A stretch of DNA of 64,000 bases from TC-15 sp034437275. GTDB taxonomy: Bacteria > Chloroflexota > Anaerolineae > Aggregatilineales > Aggregatilineaceae. Where the stretch lies: the NCBI GenBank assembly GCA_034437275.1, contig DAOTUD010000127.1:1-64000 (forward strand), written 5' to 3'. Both the position numbers and the translations under genes were made by a program. Each line of letters starts with the position of its first letter. Within the stretch, counting starts at the first letter, position 1. The notes under the pieces are model-generated. The model worked only from the letters and a program-made list of their open reading frames with translations. It was not told where the DNA came from and ran no database searches. Below are positions 60,911 through 64,000 of this stretch, one piece after another.

Positions 60911-62959
60911 TCATCCCCTTACGTTCACCAAATATAGGTACACTAACGGTTTGCTCGTACGCGGATTCGTATATTCGCGCAGTTCGCCGCCGGGCAATAC
61001 CATCCTTAGCTCGCCAATAACCTCATCATAGCGACCGGGTACAATCACAAACGCAGTCGGCCCTGGATCAATCACCTCGTACCATTTCGCGATTTCACCG
61101 CGATATTCCTCCCCGTCGTTTTCTGGCGTCAGGTAAGGCAGCAAATCAGACCCACTCATATCGAGATACAGTGATGAAAAATACCAGACGGTATACTGCC
61201 CCTCAAGCGTATCCAGAATGCTTACCACCTCATTAAGCTGCACCGTCGGCTCACCGTAAACAAGCTTCTGGGGCAGATAATCTACAATATACGTGCGTTG
61301 ATCCGCCAGCGCCAGCACCATCACCAGCAGCAGCGGAATGCCCCACCGTAGCCGCCGCTCCAGATCGCCATCCAGACGCGGTAGCCACCGCCGCACCCCG
61401 GCCAGTATGTCAGCAACGGTCACCCCAAACCACACCACGCCCAACGCCACAATCACCGCCAGCCCGGGCGTCACGCTGATATAGCGCGGGAAATGCGGCG
61501 GGTCGACTAACAACATACCACCCAGGATCGCCGTCGCCACCACCCAGGCCGCCAACACCGTACAGCATGGATCGCGCCACCGCCGCACGATAATCCCCAG
61601 CCCGACCACAAAAGGAATCCCGGCATACCAACCCAGCACCGGGTTATAGGCGCTGTAGAACCCGCTTTCGTCCGGCACCTGCACATACACCATAAACGAA
61701 CGGTGAATTTGTGTGAACCAGTACTCTTTCAGCCGGCCTTTTTCAGCCGCCGCCGTTACGTTCCCGGTTTCCCAGATGCTCACCTGATCCAGGCGCGGGC
61801 TGATCGGGCGCTCGTCGTCCTCGTACACCGCATACAGGTTCGGAAACGCAACCAATAACGCCACACCAAAGGTGATGGCAATCCCCATCCGGTGACGCCA
61901 CACGCGGCGCCAGTCGGTCAGCAGGTAAAAGCCCACAAACCCTGCCATCAACAAGGGCACAATGCGCGCCGCCGAATAGAAATACTGCGACAACCCCATC
62001 GCCAGCCCCGCCAGCGCCGCATCCATCGTATTGCCACGCCGCAGCACGCGCACCAGAAACGCGAACGTCAATGCTGCAAACAACGGATCGCCCACCTGGT
62101 TGATCGCGGTCCGGCTGAAGTGGACATGCAGCGGATAGGCCGCCATGAAGATCGCGGCCACCCACCCCACCCGGCGATCAAACATGCTCCGCCCCATCAG
62201 GTGCACCGCCGGAACGGTCAACGCGCCCAACACCGCCGACGGCACCCGGGCCGCCCCGGCGGTTTGCCCGAACACATCGATCGCCACGCCCATCAGCGTA
62301 TGATACACCCAGGGATGGTGCCACACCCCGTACTTGAAGGGGTTCACCTGCCAGTGCAGCTTATCCTTGATCGCTACTGCCTGGATCGAAAATGCGGCTT
62401 CGTCCCCCGCCATGATATACGGCGACGAATCCAGCCAGGCCGTCCGCAGCACTAGCGCGATCACGAACAGCAGCCCCAGCAGCAGCCAGGCACGCCACTC
62501 CTGGCGCAGGCTGCGCCGCGCCGCCCCCCACCACGCGGCAGCATCATCACGCGGGACCAACCCGAAAACTGTCAACGACAGGCCGGCCAACCACATCGCA
62601 TACAGTTCCCAGACCGTGTTTTGCTCCTGGATAGCATGTACACTGGTGTAAATGCACACCCCAATTCCAACAACAGCAACCGCCACCCGCCAGGACACGC
62701 GATAGGACGGGTTGTTGGTGGGGGAGATGGACCGCTCGGGCGGGCGCAGCATGAACGCCTGCAGACGGAAAGACAGTGCAATGAGCGCAATCCCCGCCAG
62801 CGCATACCACCCCCCAGGCCAGAACGCCACGATATCCTGAAGCCACAACCATTGCCCCCGCACGATCAGCGCCACACCCAGCAGCGCCACCCAGGGCGAT
62901 TGTAGTATGCATCGCCAGGCGACTGTGCTTCGCAGCCAGGAGATTCGATCCCACATCAC
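60911..62959 (-). CDS. GT39/PMT-like polytopic glycosyltransferase
   Basis: 682 residues. Four N-terminal membrane segments (about 20-135) precede a GT39-type core: MAGDEAAFS (the catalytic acidic pair, about residues 183-190, at the first external loop), HHPWVYHTL, then many membrane segments and a C-terminal external domain (about 560-680). The fold is that of enzymes that use polyprenyl-phosphate sugars outside the membrane to glycosylate proteins, lipids or polymers. It starts 8 bases after the iron-sulfur protein gene. Starts at 62959 and 62956 are possible. Confidence 0.88.
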   Translation of the reverse strand: MMWDRISWLRSTVAWRCILQSPWVALLGVALIVRGQWLWLQDIVAFWPGGWYALAGIALIALSFRLQAFMLRPPERSISPTNNPSYRVSWRVAVAVVGIGVCIYTSVHAIQEQNTVWELYAMWLAGLSLTVFGLVPRDDAAAWWGAARRSLRQEWRAWLLLGLLFVIALVLRTAWLDSSPYIMAGDEAAFSIQAVAIKDKLHWQVNPFKYGVWHHPWVYHTLMGVAIDVFGQTAGAARVPSAVLGALTVPAVHLMGRSMFDRRVGWVAAIFMAAYPLHVHFSRTAINQVGDPLFAALTFAFLVRVLRRGNTMDAALAGLAMGLSQYFYSAARIVPLLMAGFVGFYLLTDWRRVWRHRMGIAITFGVALLVAFPNLYAVYEDDERPISPRLDQVSIWETGNVTAAAEKGRLKEYWFTQIHRSFMVYVQVPDESGFYSAYNPVLGWYAGIPFVVGLGIIVRRWRDPCCTVLAAWVVATAILGGMLLVDPPHFPRYISVTPGLAVIVALGVVWFGVTVADILAGVRRWLPRLDGDLERRLRWGIPLLLVMVLALADQRTYIVDYLPQKLVYGEPTVQLNEVVSILDTLEGQYTVWYFSSLYLDMSGSDLLPYLTPENDGEEYRGEIAKWYEVIDPGPTAFVIVPGRYDEVIGELRMVLPGGELREYTNPRTSKPLVYLYLVNVRG

Positions 62960-62967
62960 AGCTTCCT

Positions 62968-64000
62968 CTATTTCTTCAACGCCGCCGCCAGCACTTCGAT
63001 AGGATGCAGTGCTTCACGCGCTGCCCCATGATGGACTTGCTCGCGACACGACACCCCGCTGGCAGCAATGATGGCCTCTGGTTCCGCGCGCACCGCCGGC
63101 AGCAATCGCTGCTCGCCGATCTCCATCGACAGCGGGTAATGTTCCGCCTCAAAGCCGAAACTCCCCGCCACGCCGCAGCAGCCGTCGTCCAGTTCTGTCA
63201 CCTCGCAGTGAGGGATCAGCCCCAACATCGCGTGTGCTGCCGTTGTTCCCCACAGCGCCCGCTGGTAACAATGCCCGTGCAACAGGACCCGTCGCGGCGC
63301 AGCATCAAACACCAGCCTGTCCAGTTCGCCGGCGGCAGCCGCGTCGGCCACCCACTCCTCGACCGTGATCACCGCCGCTGCCACACGCCGCGCATCCGCG
63401 CGCAGGCGCTCAGGCACCAGGTCCGGGACCTCGTCGCGGAAGGTCGCAGCACAGCTTGGCTCGATGTACATGAAGCGCTCCCCACGCGCGACGGCAGGCG
63501 CCATCCGTTCCACATTGCGGATCGCCAGCTTGCGCGCCTGGTCCAGCATCCCCTTGGAAATAAACGGACGCCCACAGCAATCGATCTCGCGCGGCCCCCA
63601 GACCTCGATCTCAATCCCCGCCGCGTCAGCTACGCGCAGTACCGCCTGCCCCAAGTGCGGATAGTTGTATTCAGTGTAGGTATCCGACACCAGGATCGGC
63701 GCTTTAGAATGGCCTGCTTGTCCCGGCGGATCGGATCGCGCGGTGTAATCCTTCTTATACCACACGCTGAACCGCCGCCGAGCCAGCAGCGGGAACTGGC
63801 GCTGGCTCGCCACTCCCAGCCGCCCAAACAACCAGCGCGCCAGCAGCGACTTTAACACCATATTCACCAGCACCGGCACCACGCTGCCGAGCCGGTTCAG
63901 ACGATGAATGTTCCCGAAAATGCGGGAGCGCAGCGGTGTGCCATGCCGGTCATGATAGGCCGCCGTAAACTCGGTCTTGAGCCGGGCCATATCCACCAGC
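62968..64000 (-). CDS. CCG-domain iron-sulfur oxidoreductase, cut by the window end (N-terminus missing)
   Basis: The frame stays open through base 64000, so at least 343 residues of the C-terminal part are seen. Two cysteine-rich CCG repeats are visible: IDCCGRPFISKGM with EPSCAATFRDE, and LHGHCYQRALWG with DDGCCGVAGSFGFE. These bind a non-cubane Fe-S cluster in heterodisulfide reductase HdrB and glycolate oxidase GlcF. The upstream segment (MARLKTEF, then HGTPLRSRIFGN) matches my memory of the C-terminal half of FAD-linked GlcD-GlcF fusion enzymes, so the missing N-terminal half is probably an FAD-binding oxidase. First gene visible in the minus-strand run ending at 55.4 kb. Confidence 0.82.
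   Translation of the reverse strand, partial: LVDMARLKTEFTAAYHDRHGTPLRSRIFGNIHRLNRLGSVVPVLVNMVLKSLLARWLFGRLGVASQRQFPLLARRRFSVWYKKDYTARSDPPGQAGHSKAPILVSDTYTEYNYPHLGQAVLRVADAAGIEIEVWGPREIDCCGRPFISKGMLDQARKLAIRNVERMAPAVARGERFMYIEPSCAATFRDEVPDLVPERLRADARRVAAAVITVEEWVADAAAAGELDRLVFDAAPRRVLLHGHCYQRALWGTTAAHAMLGLIPHCEVTELDDGCCGVAGSFGFEAEHYPLSMEIGEQRLLPAVRAEPEAIIAASGVSCREQVHHGAAREALHPIEVLAAALKK

Overview
The window looks like a chromosomal segment of a Gram-positive-type (monoderm) bacterium of the phylum Chloroflexota, probably class Anaerolineae. The reasons are indirect: GC looks moderately high, secreted SH3-repeat proteins and pre-peptidase-C-type (PPC) repeat proteins are abundant, an LCP cell-wall ligase has a Thr/Pro-rich linker, GAF-rich soluble histidine kinases are present, TrmFO replaces TrmA, and no outer-membrane genes are seen. 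Nothing in the sequence names a species. There is no rRNA, CRISPR array or transposase. Two tRNAs are present: Leu-GAG and Arg-UCG.

Layout. 0.4-1.85 kb: a TIR domain fused to a tyrosine recombinase. 1.85-6.3 kb (minus strand): a housekeeping block of TrmFO, a soluble histidine kinase, HflX and a small membrane protein. 6.5-9.8 kb: a lytic transglycosylase, then plsX-fabF on the minus strand, then tRNA-Leu with a near-consensus promoter. 9.9-19 kb: a five-SH3 secreted protein facing a giant 2548-residue secreted protein made of about 22 beta-rich repeats. 19.1-25.8 kb: a TPR-like membrane protein, a REC-GAF-histidine kinase, two tandem S41 C-terminal processing proteases, smpB and an unknown gene. 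25.9-30.3 kb: a STAND-type NTPase with an HTH-like N-terminus and TPR tail, tRNA-Arg, trpS and a zinc-ribbon protein. 30.4-30.5 kb: a free-standing promoter followed about 40 bases later by an intrinsic terminator, a small-RNA candidate. 30.6-33.4 kb: a P2A calcium-type ATPase. 33.5-41 kb: a three-gene helicase/nuclease cassette (AddB-like, UvrD/AddA-like, free RecB-family nuclease) followed by recJ. 41-48.8 kb: an IMPACT/YigZ protein, a predicted pseudokinase, an LCP protein, a GT2 glycosyltransferase, an orphan ABC ATPase and a six-SH3 secreted protein. 48.85-53.4 kb: a MacB/LolD-like ABC exporter with a double-length permease. 53.6-55.4 kb: an L,D-transpeptidase and a FecR-like membrane-anchored protein. 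55.4-64 kb (minus strand): a compact six-gene run of a CCG-type iron-sulfur oxidoreductase (cut by the window end), a GT39 glycosyltransferase, YjbQ, a multi-GAF histidine kinase, an FHA protein and a Clp_N/kinase-like fusion.

How it fits together. Much of the window serves the cell envelope: SLT, L,D-transpeptidase, LCP, SH3 and PPC proteins, S41 proteases, GT2 and GT39. A second theme is cytoplasmic signalling through soluble GAF/REC histidine kinases, FHA, and kinase-fold proteins whose catalytic Asp has become Asn. A third is DNA break processing (AddAB-like cassette plus RecJ).

The best candidates for something new are the TIR-recombinase fusion, the GAF kinase/FHA/Clp_N-kinase-fold operon, the orphan small RNA at 30.4 kb, and the split three-subunit AddAB-like cassette with a possible AUA start. 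A sharp reversal of G/C strand asymmetry falls exactly between the nuclease and recJ at 38.7 kb.
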